Shown here: positions 53,085 to 64,000 of the stretch, piece after piece
How the letters are laid out: every line of letters starts with the position of its first letter
Position numbering within the stretch: the first letter of the stretch is position 1
Assembly (NCBI RefSeq): GCF_023278085.1
Contig: NZ_CP066265.1
Location: forward strand, 836,501-900,500
Reading direction: 5' to 3'
DNA from: Pseudomonas syringae
GTDB lineage: Bacteria; Pseudomonadota; Gammaproteobacteria; Pseudomonadales; Pseudomonadaceae
Length of the DNA: 64,000 nt
Notes under the pieces: model-generated
What the model was told of the DNA's origin: nothing
Seen by the model: only the letters and a program-made list of their open reading frames with translations
Database searches by the model: none
Position numbers and translations under genes: made by a program

Positions 53085-54578
53085 TCACATCAATCGCTTG
53101 CGCTCACTGGAAGGCGCTATCCCGAGTGATTCGCGGTACTTGGCGACTGTGCGACGGGCTACTTGAATGCCTTGTGCCTCCAGTAAACCAGCGATCTTGC
53201 TATCACTCAACGGCTTTTTCTGATTTTCCGCCGCAACCAGTTTTTTGATGATTGCGCGAATTGCCGTGGACGAGCATTCGCCGCCCTCGGAGGTGCTTAC
53301 GTGGCTTGAAAAGAAGTATTTCAGCTCGTAAATACCCCGTGGGGTGTGCATGAATTTCTGGGTCGTGACGCGGGAAATGGTCGACTCGTGCATGCCTACC
53401 GCCTCGGCGATATCGTGCAGCACCAGCGGTTTCATGGCCTCGTCGCCGTATTCGAGAAAACCGCGTTGGTGTTCGACGATCTGGGTGGCGACCTTCATCA
53501 GGGTTTCGTTGCGGCTTTGCAGGCTCTTGATGAACCAGCGAGCCTCCTGCAACTGGTTGCGCATGAAGGTGTTGTCTGCGCTGGTGTCGGCGCGACGGAC
53601 AAACCCGGCATATTGGGGGTTTACGCGCAGGCGGGGCACCGATTCCTGATTCAGCTCGACCAGCCAGCGTTCGTTGTCCTTGCGCACGATCACGTCAGGA
53701 ATAACGTATTCGGCTTCTGTGGATTCGATTTGCGAGCCGGGACGCGGGTTGAGGCTCTGAACCAGTTCTATGACCTGGCGCAGTTCGTCTTCCTTGATTT
53801 TCATGCGCCGCATCAACTGGCCGTAATCGCGGCTGCCCAGCAGATCGATGTAATCGGTGACCAGCCGTTGTGCTTCCGCCAGCCAGGGCGTTTTCGCGGG
53901 CAGCTGGCGTAATTGCAGAAGCAGGCACTCGCTCAGCGTGCGCGCACCGATGCCGGCAGGTTCGAACTGCTGGATGCGGTGCAGTACGGCTTCGATTTCG
54001 TCGAGTTCGATGTCCAGCTCAGGGTCGAAGGATTCAAGAATCTCTTCGAGTGTTTCGTCCAGATAGCCCTGGTTGTTGATGCAGTCGATCAGCGTCACTG
54101 CAACCAGGCGATCCTTGTCGGACATCGGCGCTACGTTCAGTTGCCACAGCAGATGGCTCTGCAGGCTTTCGCCCACCGAGGTACGGGTAGTGAAATCCCA
54201 CTCATCGTCATCGCTGCTCGGCAGGCTGCTGGCGCTGGTCTGGTAAACGTCTTCCCAGGCCGTGTCGACGGGCAGCTCGTTTGGAATGCGCTCGCCCCAT
54301 TCGCCGTCTTCCAGGTTGTCCACCGTGGGTGCGGCTTCCTGATAGGTTGGTTCCTGAACGTCGGGGTTGGGCTTTTGTTCGATGTTGTCGGCAAGCGGGT
54401 CGGAGTTATCGAAATCGTCGCCTTCTTCCTGCCGTTCAAGCATAGGGTTGGACTCCAGCGCCTCCTGAATCTCCTGCTGGAGATCCAGAGTGGACAACTG
54501 AAGTAAGCGGATTGCCTGTTGCAGCTGCGGTGTCATCGTCAGCTGCTGGCCCATTCTCAAGACTAGCGATGGTTTCAT
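53085..54578 (-). CDS. rpoN: RNA polymerase sigma-54 factor RpoN
   Basis: A 497-aa sigma-54 starting [23 protein letters not shown] (region I, activator-responsive). An acidic region II (about 45-130) follows, then the core-binding domain and the C-terminal DNA-binding RpoN box [12 protein letters not shown] near residue 475. RpoN directs transcription at -24/-12 promoters, including the one seen at 22571 in this window. It is first in rpoN-hpf-ptsN-rapZ-ptsO, downstream of lptB. A likely promoter sits at 54655-54683. Confidence 0.97.
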   Translation of the reverse strand: MKPSLVLRMGQQLTMTPQLQQAIRLLQLSTLDLQQEIQEALESNPMLERQEEGDDFDNSDPLADNIEQKPNPDVQEPTYQEAAPTVDNLEDGEWGERIPNELPVDTAWEDVYQTSASSLPSSDDDEWDFTTRTSVGESLQSHLLWQLNVAPMSDKDRLVAVTLIDCINNQGYLDETLEEILESFDPELDIELDEIEAVLHRIQQFEPAGIGARTLSECLLLQLRQLPAKTPWLAEAQRLVTDYIDLLGSRDYGQLMRRMKIKEDELRQVIELVQSLNPRPGSQIESTEAEYVIPDVIVRKDNERWLVELNQESVPRLRVNPQYAGFVRRADTSADNTFMRNQLQEARWFIKSLQSRNETLMKVATQIVEHQRGFLEYGDEAMKPLVLHDIAEAVGMHESTISRVTTQKFMHTPRGIYELKYFFSSHVSTSEGGECSSTAIRAIIKKLVAAENQKKPLSDSKIAGLLEAQGIQVARRTVAKYRESLGIAPSSERKRLM

Positions 54579-54654
54579 GGCAGGGGCTAAACACCTTATT
54601 CGCTGACGCACGTGCGCCATCTACTACAGGCGCCGGGGCGCCATCATTAAGCAA

Positions 54655-54683
54655 ATTATATGCCTGAAACCTGTGGCTTTGCC
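54655..54683 (-). promoter_or_regulatory. Possible sigma-70 promoter for rpoN
   Basis: On the minus strand TATAAT (54655-54660) is a perfect -10 box with GGCAAA 17 nt upstream (54678-54683) as a weak -35. Transcription would start about 70 nt before the rpoN ATG. Confidence 0.45.
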
Positions 54684-54762
54684 TAGAGCGTTATGACAAA
54701 TAAAATCCTGTCAATACGCTGCACGGGCATCAATCAGCCGGGGACGTGCCAAAGGCGGTCGA

Positions 54763-55488
54763 TCAGAGACGGAACTCGTGGCCGAGGTACACTTCTTTCA
54801 CCAGCTGATTTGCCAGAATGGTTTCAGAGTCGCCTTCTGCGATCAGCTGTCCATCGTTGACGATGTAAGCGGTTTCACAGATGTCCAGGGTTTCACGGAC
54901 GTTGTGATCGGTGATCAGCACGCCGATGCCCTTGGCTTTCAGGTGGTGGATAATCTGTTTGATGTCGCCCACCGAGATCGGGTCGACGCCTGCGAACGGT
55001 TCATCCAGCAGGATGAATTTCGGCGAAGTGGCCAGGGCACGGGCAATTTCCACGCGGCGACGTTCGCCACCTGACAGGCTCATGCCCAGGTTGTCGCGAA
55101 TGTGCGTGATGTGGAACTCCTGCAAGAGGCTTTCAAGCTCCTTGCGGCGTGCTCCAGCATCGAGTTCCTTGCGGGTCTCGAGAATCGCCATGATGTTGTC
55201 GGACACCGACAGCTTGCGGAAGATGGAGGCTTCCTGCGGCAGGTAACCGATACCGGCACGTGCACGGCCGTGCATGGGCTGGTGGCTGACATCCAGGTCG
55301 TCAATCAGCACGCGGCCCTGATCCGCCTGGACCAGGCCCACGATCATGTAGAAGCAGGTGGTCTTGCCGGCGCCGTTGGGGCCCAGCAAGCCGACGATCT
55401 GCCCGCTTTCGATGGAGATGCTCACATCGCGCACGACCTGTCGGCTCTTGTAGCTTTTAGCCAGATGCTGGGCTCTGAGCGTTGCCAT
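54763..55488 (-). CDS. lptB: LPS export ABC transporter ATP-binding protein LptB
   Basis: A 241-aa ABC ATPase that powers LPS extraction with LptFG. Walker A is GPNGAGKT at residues 36-43, the signature LSGGERRR, Walker [12 protein letters not shown] and switch His in ITDHNV. Its ATG directly abuts the lptA stop (no gap). rpoN follows on the same strand after 184 nt. The order lptC-lptA-lptB is that of E. coli. Confidence 0.97.
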   Translation of the reverse strand: MATLRAQHLAKSYKSRQVVRDVSISIESGQIVGLLGPNGAGKTTCFYMIVGLVQADQGRVLIDDLDVSHQPMHGRARAGIGYLPQEASIFRKLSVSDNIMAILETRKELDAGARRKELESLLQEFHITHIRDNLGMSLSGGERRRVEIARALATSPKFILLDEPFAGVDPISVGDIKQIIHHLKAKGIGVLITDHNVRETLDICETAYIVNDGQLIAEGDSETILANQLVKEVYLGHEFRL

Positions 55489-56037
55489 TTACGGGGCCTT
55501 CTGCGGTTGATCGGTTTTCTTCTTCGGCTGGATGACCATGTCGATACGCGGACGTGGCGTAGTCAACTTGGTACCACCATTGGCCCGGCCGGCGCTGACG
55601 ACCTGTCTGACCGTGTCGTAGACGATTTTCTCGCCTTCCGACGTGTTGCCGTCGTTGATGACCTTGGCTTTGTCGATCAGGACAATGCGGTCCTGGCCGG
55701 CGTAGTACTGGATCGTGACGGCATAGGCCTGCACGATCGGCTTGTCCGGGGCAGGTTTTTGCTCGTAGTAAGCCAGATTGCCGACAGACGTGAAGACATC
55801 GACTTCACCCTGGGCGTTACGGGTAATCGTCACGGTGTTGCCGGTGACCTTCATTGAGCCTTGCGTGATAACCACGTTGCCCCTGTAGGTTGCAACGCCT
55901 TTCTTGTCATCGAGCTGAGCATCGTCAGACTGGATGTGGATAGGCTGATCACGGTCGGTTGGCAGGGACCAGGCGCTCGCGCTTCCCAGTGCTGCGCCCA
56001 GGCCGAGCAATAAAGGAAGAGTTTTAACGAGCCTCAT
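55489..56037 (-). CDS. lptA: LPS transport periplasmic protein LptA
   Basis: A 182-aa periplasmic bridge protein with a signal peptide (about 1-24, ending ASAWS) and an OstA-like beta-jellyroll: IHIQSDDAQLDDKKGVATY, GNVVITQGSM and TVTITRNAQGEV. LptA polymerises between LptC and LptD to carry LPS across the periplasm. It overlaps the lptC end by 14 nt. Confidence 0.95.
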   Translation of the reverse strand: MRLVKTLPLLLGLGAALGSASAWSLPTDRDQPIHIQSDDAQLDDKKGVATYRGNVVITQGSMKVTGNTVTITRNAQGEVDVFTSVGNLAYYEQKPAPDKPIVQAYAVTIQYYAGQDRIVLIDKAKVINDGNTSEGEKIVYDTVRQVVSAGRANGGTKLTTPRPRIDMVIQPKKKTDQPQKAP

Positions 56038-56596
56038 ACTGTCCTCTTACGTTGGATAGCAGGTCCATCCTGCTGTCTTTCAAATACGCTTTCATTCCCT
56101 TGGCCGTAGTGACACCGCCCGCGCCGTCGATTCTAACGTCTTGGTCGGTCTCCGCATATTGCTTCTGCGGGAATACGGTCATGCGACTGCTGGTGATAAT
56201 CGTCGTGCGTTGCTTTTCATCGGTGCGTTCAACGCGAACGGAGTCCATCAACTCGACCTGGTCGCCTGCGGAGGACACTTCGCCTCGTTTACTCTGAACA
56301 TGCCAGGGAAACTCGCCGCCGCGATACATGTTCAGATCGGGCGTGGTCAGCAGGCTTACATCAGAGGTCTTCACGTGTTCCACCTTGTCGGCGGTCATGT
56401 CGTATTGAAGTGTGCCGTCTGGCAGGTACTGAACACTGCGCGTATTGATCGCATAGTAGTCGATGGCGGTGTCGTTAACCGCCCCGTCAGGCCTGTCCAT
56501 GAAACTTTCCGGGCTGACATTCCAGTAGCCGACGGCCGCCAGCAGCACCGCCAGTACCCCGAGAAGCAGAAACTTCCGAATTTTTTTAGTGAACAT
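56024..56596 (-). CDS. lptC: LPS export system protein LptC
   Basis: A 190-aa protein with one N-terminal membrane anchor (about residues 7-25) and a periplasmic domain. That domain has DYYAINTRSVQYLPDGTLQYDMTADKVEH and VRIDGAGGVTTAKGM, resembling LptC/OstA folds. It joins LptBFG to LptA. It starts 8 nt after the kdsC stop and overlaps lptA. Confidence 0.95.
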   Translation of the reverse strand: MFTKKIRKFLLLGVLAVLLAAVGYWNVSPESFMDRPDGAVNDTAIDYYAINTRSVQYLPDGTLQYDMTADKVEHVKTSDVSLLTTPDLNMYRGGEFPWHVQSKRGEVSSAGDQVELMDSVRVERTDEKQRTTIITSSRMTVFPQKQYAETDQDVRIDGAGGVTTAKGMKAYLKDSRMDLLSNVRGQYEAR

Positions 56597-56604
56597 AATG
56601 GCTT

Positions 56605-57144
56605 CTATAAATAAGCGGAGTGGGCCGCTTCAAGGTTGCCTTGCGCACTCAGAATCAGTTCGCAGAATTCGCGTGCCGCACCTTCGCCGCCTCGCGCCGT
56701 TGTTATTCCGTGTGCATGCTCGCGTACAAAACTTGCCGCATTGGCAACGGCCATGCCCAGGCCGACACGCCGAATGACCGGCAAGTCTGGCAGATCGTCA
56801 CCCAGATAGGCGACGTGTTCGTAATCAAGTTTCAACTCTGCCAGTAATTGGTCCAGTACGACCAGTTTATCTTCGCGGCCTTGAAAAAGATGTGCGATGC
56901 CCAGGCTCTTCGCCCGGCGCTCGACGATCGCGGTCTTGCGACCACTGATGATGGCGGTGGTCACACCCGAGGCTATCAGCATCTTTATGCCTTGCCCGTC
57001 GAGGGTGTTGAACGTCTTGATCTCGCTGCCGTCTTCCATGAAATACAGACGGCCGTCAGTCAGTACGCCGTCGACATCGAAGACTGCCAGTTTGATGGCC
57101 TTGCCGCGCTGCATGAGTTCCGGGTTCATCGCTTTGGTTTCCAT
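56605..57144 (-). CDS. kdsC: 3-deoxy-manno-octulosonate-8-phosphate phosphatase
   Basis: A 179-aa HAD phosphatase that removes phosphate from Kdo-8-P in LPS inner-core synthesis. The catalytic pair Asp23/Asp25 is in FDVDGVLTDG, with IISGRKTAIV and YLGDDLPDLPV as further HAD motifs. Its ATG overlaps the kdsD stop by 1 nt (TAATG), so translation is coupled. lptC follows 8 nt later. Confidence 0.96.
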   Translation of the reverse strand: METKAMNPELMQRGKAIKLAVFDVDGVLTDGRLYFMEDGSEIKTFNTLDGQGIKMLIASGVTTAIISGRKTAIVERRAKSLGIAHLFQGREDKLVVLDQLLAELKLDYEHVAYLGDDLPDLPVIRRVGLGMAVANAASFVREHAHGITTARGGEGAAREFCELILSAQGNLEAAHSAYL

Positions 57145-58118
57145 TACATGACGCCTGCACGCAGGAGATCCTGCAGATTGAACGCACCCACCGGCCGATC
57201 ATCCTGATCCACGACAACCAGCGCACCGATTTTGTTGTCTTCCATGATTTTCAGCGCTTCGGCCGCCAGCATCTCTGCATGAGCGGTCTTGCCATGATGG
57301 GTCATGACCTCATCAATGGTGGTCTGGCGGATGTCGAAAGGGCGGTCCAGGGTTCGACGCAGGTCGCCGTCTGTGAATATGCCTGCGAGTCTGCCGTCGG
57401 TTTCGAGGATGGCGGTCATGCCCAGGCCCTTGCGGGTCATCTCCAGCAGCGCATCGCGCAGCAGGGTGCCACGCTGGACACTGGGCAGGGCGTCGCCGGA
57501 GTGCATGACATTCTCGACTTTCAGCAGCAGGCGTCGGCCGAGTGCTCCGCCCGGGTGCGAAAACGCGAAGTCTTCGGCAGTGAAGCCACGTGCTTCTAGC
57601 AGCGCCACGGCCAGTGCATCGCCCATGACCAGCGCGGCAGTAGTCGAAGAGGTCGGTGCCAGATTGAGCGGGCAGGCTTCGTGTACGACATGGACATTGA
57701 GGTTGATGTCCGCAGCCTTGGCCAGAACTGACTCGGGATTGCCGGTCAGGCTGATCATCCGGATACCCAGGCGTTTGATCAGCGGTAACAGCGTGACGAT
57801 TTCGTTGGTGGTGCCGGAGTTGGACAGCGCGAGGATGATGTCATCGCGAGTGATCATGCCCATGTCGCCATGGCTGGCCTCGGCCGGGTGCACGAAAAAC
57901 GAGGTCGTCCCGGTGCTTGCCAGGGTCGCGGCAATCTTGTTGCCAACGTGCCCGGACTTGCCCATGCCGACCACGACAACACGTCCCTTGCTGGCCAGAA
58001 TCATCTCGCAGGCGCGCACAAAATCCCCGTCGAGGCGTTCAAGCAAGCCTTGTATGGCTTCTATCTCGAGACGAATGGTGCGTTGCGCCGCTTGGATCAG
58101 GTCACTGGATTGAGTCAT
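57144..58118 (-). CDS. kdsD: D-arabinose-5-phosphate isomerase
   Basis: A 324-aa SIS-domain isomerase that makes arabinose-5-P from ribulose-5-P, the first step of Kdo synthesis. The SIS domain (about 35-180; GMGKSGHVGNKIAATLASTG) is followed by two CBS domains (about 205-324). It heads kdsD-kdsC-lptC-lptA-lptB-rpoN on the minus strand and diverges from mlaF. Confidence 0.96.
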   Translation of the reverse strand: MTQSSDLIQAAQRTIRLEIEAIQGLLERLDGDFVRACEMILASKGRVVVVGMGKSGHVGNKIAATLASTGTTSFFVHPAEASHGDMGMITRDDIILALSNSGTTNEIVTLLPLIKRLGIRMISLTGNPESVLAKAADINLNVHVVHEACPLNLAPTSSTTAALVMGDALAVALLEARGFTAEDFAFSHPGGALGRRLLLKVENVMHSGDALPSVQRGTLLRDALLEMTRKGLGMTAILETDGRLAGIFTDGDLRRTLDRPFDIRQTTIDEVMTHHGKTAHAEMLAAEALKIMEDNKIGALVVVDQDDRPVGAFNLQDLLRAGVM

Positions 58119-58422
58119 GTCTGGGAAGGGTCAGCCGGTTGAAAGGCGGCGATTATAGCGGTAATGAACGATTCCCTCACGTCTGATCGTCGTTGTGTTG
58201 TTTTTAAACGAATTTCCTACGCGCTTGCGGGTCTGTATCCAAGCCTGTAGTCACAACATTGTGGTACAGAATAATTCGGCGGATACCTGAACCGGTTGGT
58301 TCTCTTCTTGGGGGCGGGTGCCTGCGGTGATATAGTTCGCGGCTTGTTCGGCCCGCCTGCACAGCTTATCTGCCTCCAAGAACGGGCGGCTGAGGGCGGA
58401 GGCTGTATCGCAAGGAGTTTAG
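58119..58422. other. Divergent spacer between kdsD and mlaF
   Basis: No gene is present in these 304 nt. A sigma-70-like promoter for the mla side is at 58308-58336. A CACAA-CA-TTGTG inverted repeat at 58252-58263 may bind a regulator. No clear kdsD promoter was resolved. Confidence 0.6.
58308..58336 (+). promoter_or_regulatory. Sigma-70-type promoter for the mla operon
   Basis: TTGGGG at 58308-58313 and TATAGT (5 of 6) at 58331-58336 are separated by 17 nt. The start point would fall about 80 nt before the mlaF ATG. Confidence 0.5.
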
Positions 58423-59232
58423 ATGAGTCCTGATGACGCCTATGCGGTCGAGTTGAAAGGTGTGTCTTTCAAACGCGGTGCGCGCAGTATTTTCAATAAT
58501 GTCGATATTCGTATTCCGCGGGGCAAGGTCACCGGGATCATGGGTCCCTCGGGCTGTGGCAAGACTACGTTGCTGCGTTTGATGGGGGCTCAGTTGCGCC
58601 CGAGCGAAGGTCAGGTGTGGGTCAATGGCCAGAACCTTCCGGAACTGTCGCGCAGCGATCTGTTCGACGCACGCAAGCAGATGGGCGTTCTGTTTCAGAG
58701 CGGTGCGCTGTTCACCGATCTGGACGTTTTCGAAAACGTCGCCTTTCCGCTGCGGGTGCATACAGAGCTACCGGAAGAGATGATTCGCGACATCGTTCTG
58801 CTCAAGCTCCAGGCTGTTGGCCTGCGCGGTGCGGTCGAACTGATGCCGGATGAACTGTCCGGTGGCATGAAGCGCCGTGTTGCGCTGGCGCGTGCGATCG
58901 CGCTCGACCCGCAGATTCTCATGTATGACGAGCCCTTCGTCGGGCAGGACCCGATTGCAATGGGGGTGCTGGTGCGCCTGATCCGGTTGCTCAATGATGC
59001 ACTGGGCATCACCAGTATTGTGGTGTCTCACGATCTCAGCGAGACCGCGAGCATTGCCGACTATTTATACGTAGTGGGCGACGGGCAGGTGCTGGGGCAG
59101 GGTACGCCTCAGGAACTGATGTCTTCGGACAATCCACGCATTCGTCAATTCATGACCGGCGAGCCCGATGGCCCTGTGCCGTTTCACTATCCGGCGCCGG
59201 ATTTCCGCGAAGATCTATTGGGGAAGCGCTGA
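58423..59232 (+). CDS. mlaF: Phospholipid ABC transporter ATP-binding protein MlaF
   Basis: A 269-aa ABC ATPase. Walker A is GPSGCGKT (41-48), the signature [14 protein letters not shown], Walker [13 protein letters not shown] and the switch VVSHDLSE. It drives MlaE in lipid movement between the outer membrane and inner membrane (retrograde in E. coli). The ATG follows GCAAGGAG. Its stop overlaps the mlaE start by 1 nt. Confidence 0.96.
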   Translation: MSPDDAYAVELKGVSFKRGARSIFNNVDIRIPRGKVTGIMGPSGCGKTTLLRLMGAQLRPSEGQVWVNGQNLPELSRSDLFDARKQMGVLFQSGALFTDLDVFENVAFPLRVHTELPEEMIRDIVLLKLQAVGLRGAVELMPDELSGGMKRRVALARAIALDPQILMYDEPFVGQDPIAMGVLVRLIRLLNDALGITSIVVSHDLSETASIADYLYVVGDGQVLGQGTPQELMSSDNPRIRQFMTGEPDGPVPFHYPAPDFREDLLGKR

Positions 59233-60029
59233 TGCGCAAGAAGTCACTGATGGACCGCGTCGCCCTGATGGGTCGCTCGGCCATTGATATCGTTGCTGTT
59301 CTGGGTCGCTCCGGCCTGTTCCTGGTGCACGCCCTGCTTGGGCGCGGCGGCGCCGGCAGCAGTTTTCAGTTACTGGTCAGGCAACTGTATTCCGTTGGCG
59401 TCATGTCGCTGGTCATTATTGTGGTGTCCGGCATCTTCATCGGGATGGTGCTGGCCCTGCAGGGTTTCAGCATTCTGGCCAAATACGGCTCGGAACAGGC
59501 CGTCGGTCAGATGGTTGCGCTGACCTTGCTGCGTGAGCTTGGCCCTGTTGTCACAGCCTTGCTGTTCGCCGGTCGTGCCGGTTCTGCATTGACCGCCGAA
59601 ATCGGCAACATGAAGTCCACCGAGCAGTTGTCGAGCCTTGAGATGATCGGTGTCGATCCGCTCAAGTACATTGTCGCGCCGCGCCTGTGGGCAGGTTTTA
59701 TCTCGCTGCCGATTCTGGCGATGATTTTCAGCGTGGTCGGTATCTGGGGGGCGTCATGGGTAGCAATCGATTGGCTGGGCGTCTATGACGGCTCTTTCTG
59801 GTCGAACATGCAGAACAGCGTTTCTTTCACGAACGATGTGCTCAATGGGGTGATCAAAAGCGTCGTATTTGCCTTCGTGGTGACGTGGATTGCCGTTTTC
59901 CAGGGGTATGACTGCGATCCTACTTCCGAGGGGATCAGCCGTGCGACGACCAAGACGGTCGTATACGCCTCACTGGCCGTGTTGGGACTGGACTTTATTT
60001 TGACCGCCTTGATGTTTGGAGATTTCTGA
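59232..60029 (+). CDS. mlaE: Phospholipid ABC transporter permease MlaE
   Basis: A 265-aa permease with about five or six membrane segments and the conserved [21 protein letters not shown] segment typical of the MlaE/YrbE family. It sits between mlaF and mlaD with 1-nt overlaps (TGATG). Together these form the MlaFEDB inner membrane complex. Confidence 0.96.
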   Translation: MRKKSLMDRVALMGRSAIDIVAVLGRSGLFLVHALLGRGGAGSSFQLLVRQLYSVGVMSLVIIVVSGIFIGMVLALQGFSILAKYGSEQAVGQMVALTLLRELGPVVTALLFAGRAGSALTAEIGNMKSTEQLSSLEMIGVDPLKYIVAPRLWAGFISLPILAMIFSVVGIWGASWVAIDWLGVYDGSFWSNMQNSVSFTNDVLNGVIKSVVFAFVVTWIAVFQGYDCDPTSEGISRATTKTVVYASLAVLGLDFILTALMFGDF

Positions 60030-60496
60030 TGCAAAACCGTGCCATCGAAACCGGAGTCGGCTTGTTTCTGCTTGCCGGGATACTGGCTCTGCTCCTGCTG
60101 GCCCTGCGAGTCAGTGGTCTGAGCACAAGCGCGAGCACCGATACCTATAAACTTTATGCCTACTTCGACAATCTTGCCGGTTTGACTGTCAGAGCCAAGG
60201 TCAGCATGGCCGGCGTGACGATTGGCAAGGTGACCGCGATTGATCTGGATCGCGACACCTTCACCGGTCGTGTCACGCTGGAGATTCAGAAAAAGGTCGA
60301 TAATCTGCCTTCCGACTCGACAGCGTCGATCCTGACCGCTGGCTTGCTGGGTGAAAAATACATCGGTCTCAGCGTCGGTGGCGATGACAAACTGCTCAAG
60401 GATGGCGGAACCATTCATGACACGCAGTCGTCGCTCGTACTTGAAGACCTGATCGGAAAATTCCTGCTCAATACTGTAAGTAAAGACGCCAAGTGA
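60029..60496 (+). CDS. mlaD: Phospholipid transport MCE protein MlaD
   Basis: A 155-aa protein with one N-terminal membrane segment (about 8-27) and an MCE domain: LYAYFDNLAGLTVRAKVSMAGV and GLLGEKYIGLSVGG. MlaD forms a hexameric ring on MlaE that passes lipids to MlaC. It starts 1 nt into the mlaE stop. Confidence 0.95.
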   Translation: MQNRAIETGVGLFLLAGILALLLLALRVSGLSTSASTDTYKLYAYFDNLAGLTVRAKVSMAGVTIGKVTAIDLDRDTFTGRVTLEIQKKVDNLPSDSTASILTAGLLGEKYIGLSVGGDDKLLKDGGTIHDTQSSLVLEDLIGKFLLNTVSKDAK

Positions 60497-60506
60497 GGAG
60501 CTTCAA

Positions 60507-61157
60507 ATGATCTCTATTCTGCGCCGTGGCCTGCTGGTATTGCTGGCCACCCTGCCAATGCTGGCGAATGCCGCGGCGACCCCCTCGGCTCATGATCTGG
60601 TGGAACGTACCACCAAGGAATTGCTGAGTGATCTGGCAACCAATCGTGAGCAATACAAAGCTAATCCGAGCGCGTTCTACGATGCGCTGAACCGCATTGT
60701 CGGCCCTGTCGTTGATGCGGATGGCATTTCCAAAAGCATCATGACTGTGAAGTATTCCCGCAAGGCAACGCCTGAACAGGTGAAGCGTTTCGAGGAAAAC
60801 TTCAAGCGCAGCCTCATGCAGTTCTATGGCAATGCCTTGCTTGAATTCAACAACCAGGGCATTACCGTTGCACCTGCCAAGGACGAAGGCGATGACCGCA
60901 CCAGCGTGGACATGCAGGTCAAGGGCAGCAATGGCGCGGTATATCCAGTCTCCTACACGCTGGTCAAACTGAACGGCGAGTGGAAGGTACGGAACGTTGT
61001 CATCAACGGTATCAATATCGGCAAGCTGTTCCGTGATCAGTTCGCCGACGCCATGCAGCGTAACGGCAACAACCTGGACACCACGATCAACAACTGGGCT
61101 GGCGAGGTCGCCAAGACCAAGTCCACCGTAGACGCTGCGCAGAAGCCTGCACAATGA
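60507..61157 (+). CDS. mlaC: Periplasmic phospholipid-binding protein MlaC
   Basis: A 216-aa protein with a signal peptide (cleavage about residue 22, LPMLANAAA) and the MlaC (Ttg2D-like) lipid-binding domain: NRIVGPVVDADGISKSIM, RTSVDMQVKG and GEWKVRNVVINGINIG. It shuttles phospholipid between MlaA at the outer membrane and MlaD. The start has GAGGAG about 8 nt upstream. Its stop overlaps mlaB by 4 nt. Confidence 0.95.
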   Translation: MISILRRGLLVLLATLPMLANAAATPSAHDLVERTTKELLSDLATNREQYKANPSAFYDALNRIVGPVVDADGISKSIMTVKYSRKATPEQVKRFEENFKRSLMQFYGNALLEFNNQGITVAPAKDEGDDRTSVDMQVKGSNGAVYPVSYTLVKLNGEWKVRNVVINGINIGKLFRDQFADAMQRNGNNLDTTINNWAGEVAKTKSTVDAAQKPAQ

Positions 61158-61459
61158 CCGAGTCCGCCGTCCGTCTCGTCGGGCCAGGCGAGCTGAAAAT
61201 GATCGGAGTGCTGGACTTCCGCACCGGGCCGCAACTGCGCAAGCAGGGTGCGGCACTGATCAAGTCCGGGGATCTGACCGAGTTGACGCTGGACTGTTCG
61301 GATGTCGAGAAGTCCAGCAGTGTAGGTCTGGCGCTCGTGCTGGCGTTCATGCGTGACGCCAGGGATGCCGGCAAGTCGCTTACCGTGCGTTCGCTACCCC
61401 GGGACATGCGTGAAATAGCCCGTGTCTCTGGTCTGACCGAGCTATTGAACATTCACTGA
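61154..61459 (+). CDS. mlaB: STAS-domain protein MlaB
   Basis: A 101-aa STAS-domain protein that binds and stabilises MlaF. The domain has LDCSDVEKSSSVGLALVLAFMRDA, whose DVEKSSSV loop is the usual STAS contact loop. Its ATG overlaps the mlaC stop (ATGA). This closes mlaFEDCB. Confidence 0.93.
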   Translation: MTESAVRLVGPGELKMIGVLDFRTGPQLRKQGAALIKSGDLTELTLDCSDVEKSSSVGLALVLAFMRDARDAGKSLTVRSLPRDMREIARVSGLTELLNIH

Positions 61460-61573
61460 CAGGCGTTATCCTGAAAGCCCTTTTGTACGGACCCGCTCGT
61501 TGGGCTTCGCATAACATGGGCTTTTTTGTATGATGGCCGACCCGCGCGCGTACAGCGCCGATCGAGGTTGAGC

Positions 61574-63101
<1,528 letters not shown>

Positions 63102-63110
63102 TAGCGCGCG

Positions 63111-63135
63111 GCCCTGATCCTACGGGTATCAGGGT
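63111..63135 (+). terminator. Hairpin after murA
   Basis: GCCCTGAT and ATCAGGGT pair around a 9-nt loop, 9 nt after the murA stop. No T tract follows, so termination strength is uncertain. Confidence 0.4.
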
Positions 63136-63255
63136 CGCCTGTTCTGGCGCGGGTGTGATTTCTGATTCGTTTTACCTCGGGCCTGCCAGGCCGGAGGATT
63201 GTCAGGCGCCGTTTGCGTCGCGACAAAAGTTTCCTGATAAGGACTGACGTTTCCC

Positions 63256-63891
63256 ATGTTGACCATCGCACTGTCCAAGGGCCGTATTCTGGATGACACT
63301 CTGCCGCTGCTTGCTGAAGCAGGCATCGTGCCGACCGAGAATCCGGACAAGAGCCGCAAGCTCATCATCCCCACGACCCAGGCTGACGTACGTCTGCTGA
63401 TCGTGCGCGCGACCGACGTGCCGACTTACGTCGAGCATGGCGCAGCCGACCTGGGTGTCGCGGGCAAGGATGTGTTGATGGAATACACCGGCCAGGGTCT
63501 GTACGAGCCCCTCGACTTGCAGATAGCCAGGTGCAGGCTCATGACTGCCGGTGCCATCGGCGCCGTCGAGCCCAAGGGCCGTTTGCGCGTTGCCACCAAG
63601 TTCGTCAATGTCGCCAAGCGTTACTACGCCGAGCAGGGCCGTCAGGTCGACATCATCAAGCTCTACGGCTCCATGGAGCTGGCGCCGCTGATTGGTCTGG
63701 CGGACAAGATCATTGACGTGGTCGACACCGGCAACACCCTGCGTGCCAACGGTCTGGAGCCTCAGGAGCTGATTGCCCACATCAGTTCGCGCCTGGTGGT
63801 GAACAAGGCTTCCATGAAAATGCAACATGCGCGCATTCAGGCACTTATCGACACCCTGCGCAAAGCAGTGGAGTCGCGACACCGCGGTTGA
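63256..63891 (+). CDS. hisG: ATP phosphoribosyltransferase, short form HisG
   Basis: HisG joins ATP and PRPP in the first step of histidine synthesis. At 211 aa it is the short (HisG-S) form, which lacks the C-terminal regulatory domain and works with HisZ in this genus. Motifs are [32 protein letters not shown], and the PRPP site [15 protein letters not shown] 154-nt spacer separates it from murA. The last 109 nt of the window, after its stop, hold no ATG and only short GTG frames, so hisD must start beyond the window. Confidence 0.96.
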   Translation: MLTIALSKGRILDDTLPLLAEAGIVPTENPDKSRKLIIPTTQADVRLLIVRATDVPTYVEHGAADLGVAGKDVLMEYTGQGLYEPLDLQIARCRLMTAGAIGAVEPKGRLRVATKFVNVAKRYYAEQGRQVDIIKLYGSMELAPLIGLADKIIDVVDTGNTLRANGLEPQELIAHISSRLVVNKASMKMQHARIQALIDTLRKAVESRHRG

Positions 63892-64000
63892 CCCCTTCAC
63901 GCAACGTTGAGTTGCGTCCAGCTATCCGTGTCATAGCCAAATTTCTCAGGTGCCTGCGCGGATAGCTTGGTAGCTTTAGGCTCCTGAGCATCCGCCAATT

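Noticed and set aside
54705..54712. TTGACA on the minus strand upstream of rpoN as a second promoter
   Set aside because: A perfect -35 hexamer is present near here, but no -10 box lies at 16-18 nt. The TATAAT at 54655 is the better candidate.

Overview
The window is a continuous piece of a Pseudomonas chromosome, most likely from the P. syringae group. It is GC-rich. The gene order dnaJ-dapB-carAB-greA / yhbY / rlmE-ftsH-folP-glmM-tpiA-secG-tRNA-Leu-tRNA-fMet-rimP-nusA-infB-rbfA-truB-rpsO-pnp is typical of the genus, as is gatCAB / mreBCD-maf-rng-yhdP-tldD / yjgA / pmbA-sodA / ptsO-rapZ-ptsN-hpf-rpoN-lptBAC-kdsCD / mlaFEDCB-ibaG-murA-hisG. Pseudomonas-type REP palindromes occur in one intergenic island. 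The genus call is firm; the species call is inferred from sequence resemblance remembered from P. syringae proteins.

Layout. 1-22.4 kb: the dnaJ tail, lysine and carbamoyl-phosphate synthesis (dapB, carA, carB), transcription and translation factors (greA, rimP, nusA, infB, rbfA, truB, rpsO), RNA decay (pnp), protein quality control (ftsH), folate (folP), glmM, tpiA, secG and two tRNAs. 22.6-32.3 kb: a more variable stretch holding a BON-domain periplasmic protein behind a good sigma-54 promoter, a DUF748/DUF2845 pair, a methyltransferase, a Tat-exported PhoD phosphatase, an AEC permease, a carboxymuconolactone-decarboxylase-like protein, an unusual CaCA antiporter and a small RlpA-like lipoprotein. 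32.3-32.8 kb: an island of REP/palindromic repeats without genes. 32.8-36 kb: gatCAB on the minus strand. 36.2-41.1 kb: mreBCD-maf-rng for cell shape and RNA processing. 41.3-49.5 kb: yhdP, a nitrilase-family hydrolase, tldD, yjgA and pmbA. 49.8-51 kb: a Fur-box-headed remnant of the iron-repressed sod operon. 51-54.6 kb (minus): the rpoN operon with the nitrogen PTS. 54.8-58.1 kb (minus): LPS transport and Kdo synthesis. 58.4-61.8 kb: the Mla phospholipid transport operon with a BolA-like gene, then murA and hisG.

How the parts work together: much of the second half builds the envelope. It covers peptidoglycan precursor synthesis (murA, and glmM earlier), elongation (mreBCD), LPS core sugar and export (kdsC, kdsD, lptABC), and inter-membrane phospholipid traffic (mla, yhdP). 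The rpoN product made here would read the sigma-54 promoter of the BON gene at 22.6 kb.

No phage, integron, CRISPR array or complete insertion sequence was seen, and no wholly new multi-gene system stands out. The points most worth checking are an apparent AUU start codon for mreC (with a possible second for the CaCA antiporter), a CaCA antiporter lacking the expected acidic residue in both alpha repeats, a leader with attenuator geometry before carA, the sigma-54 promoter of the BON gene, the reduced sod operon, and the repeat island.
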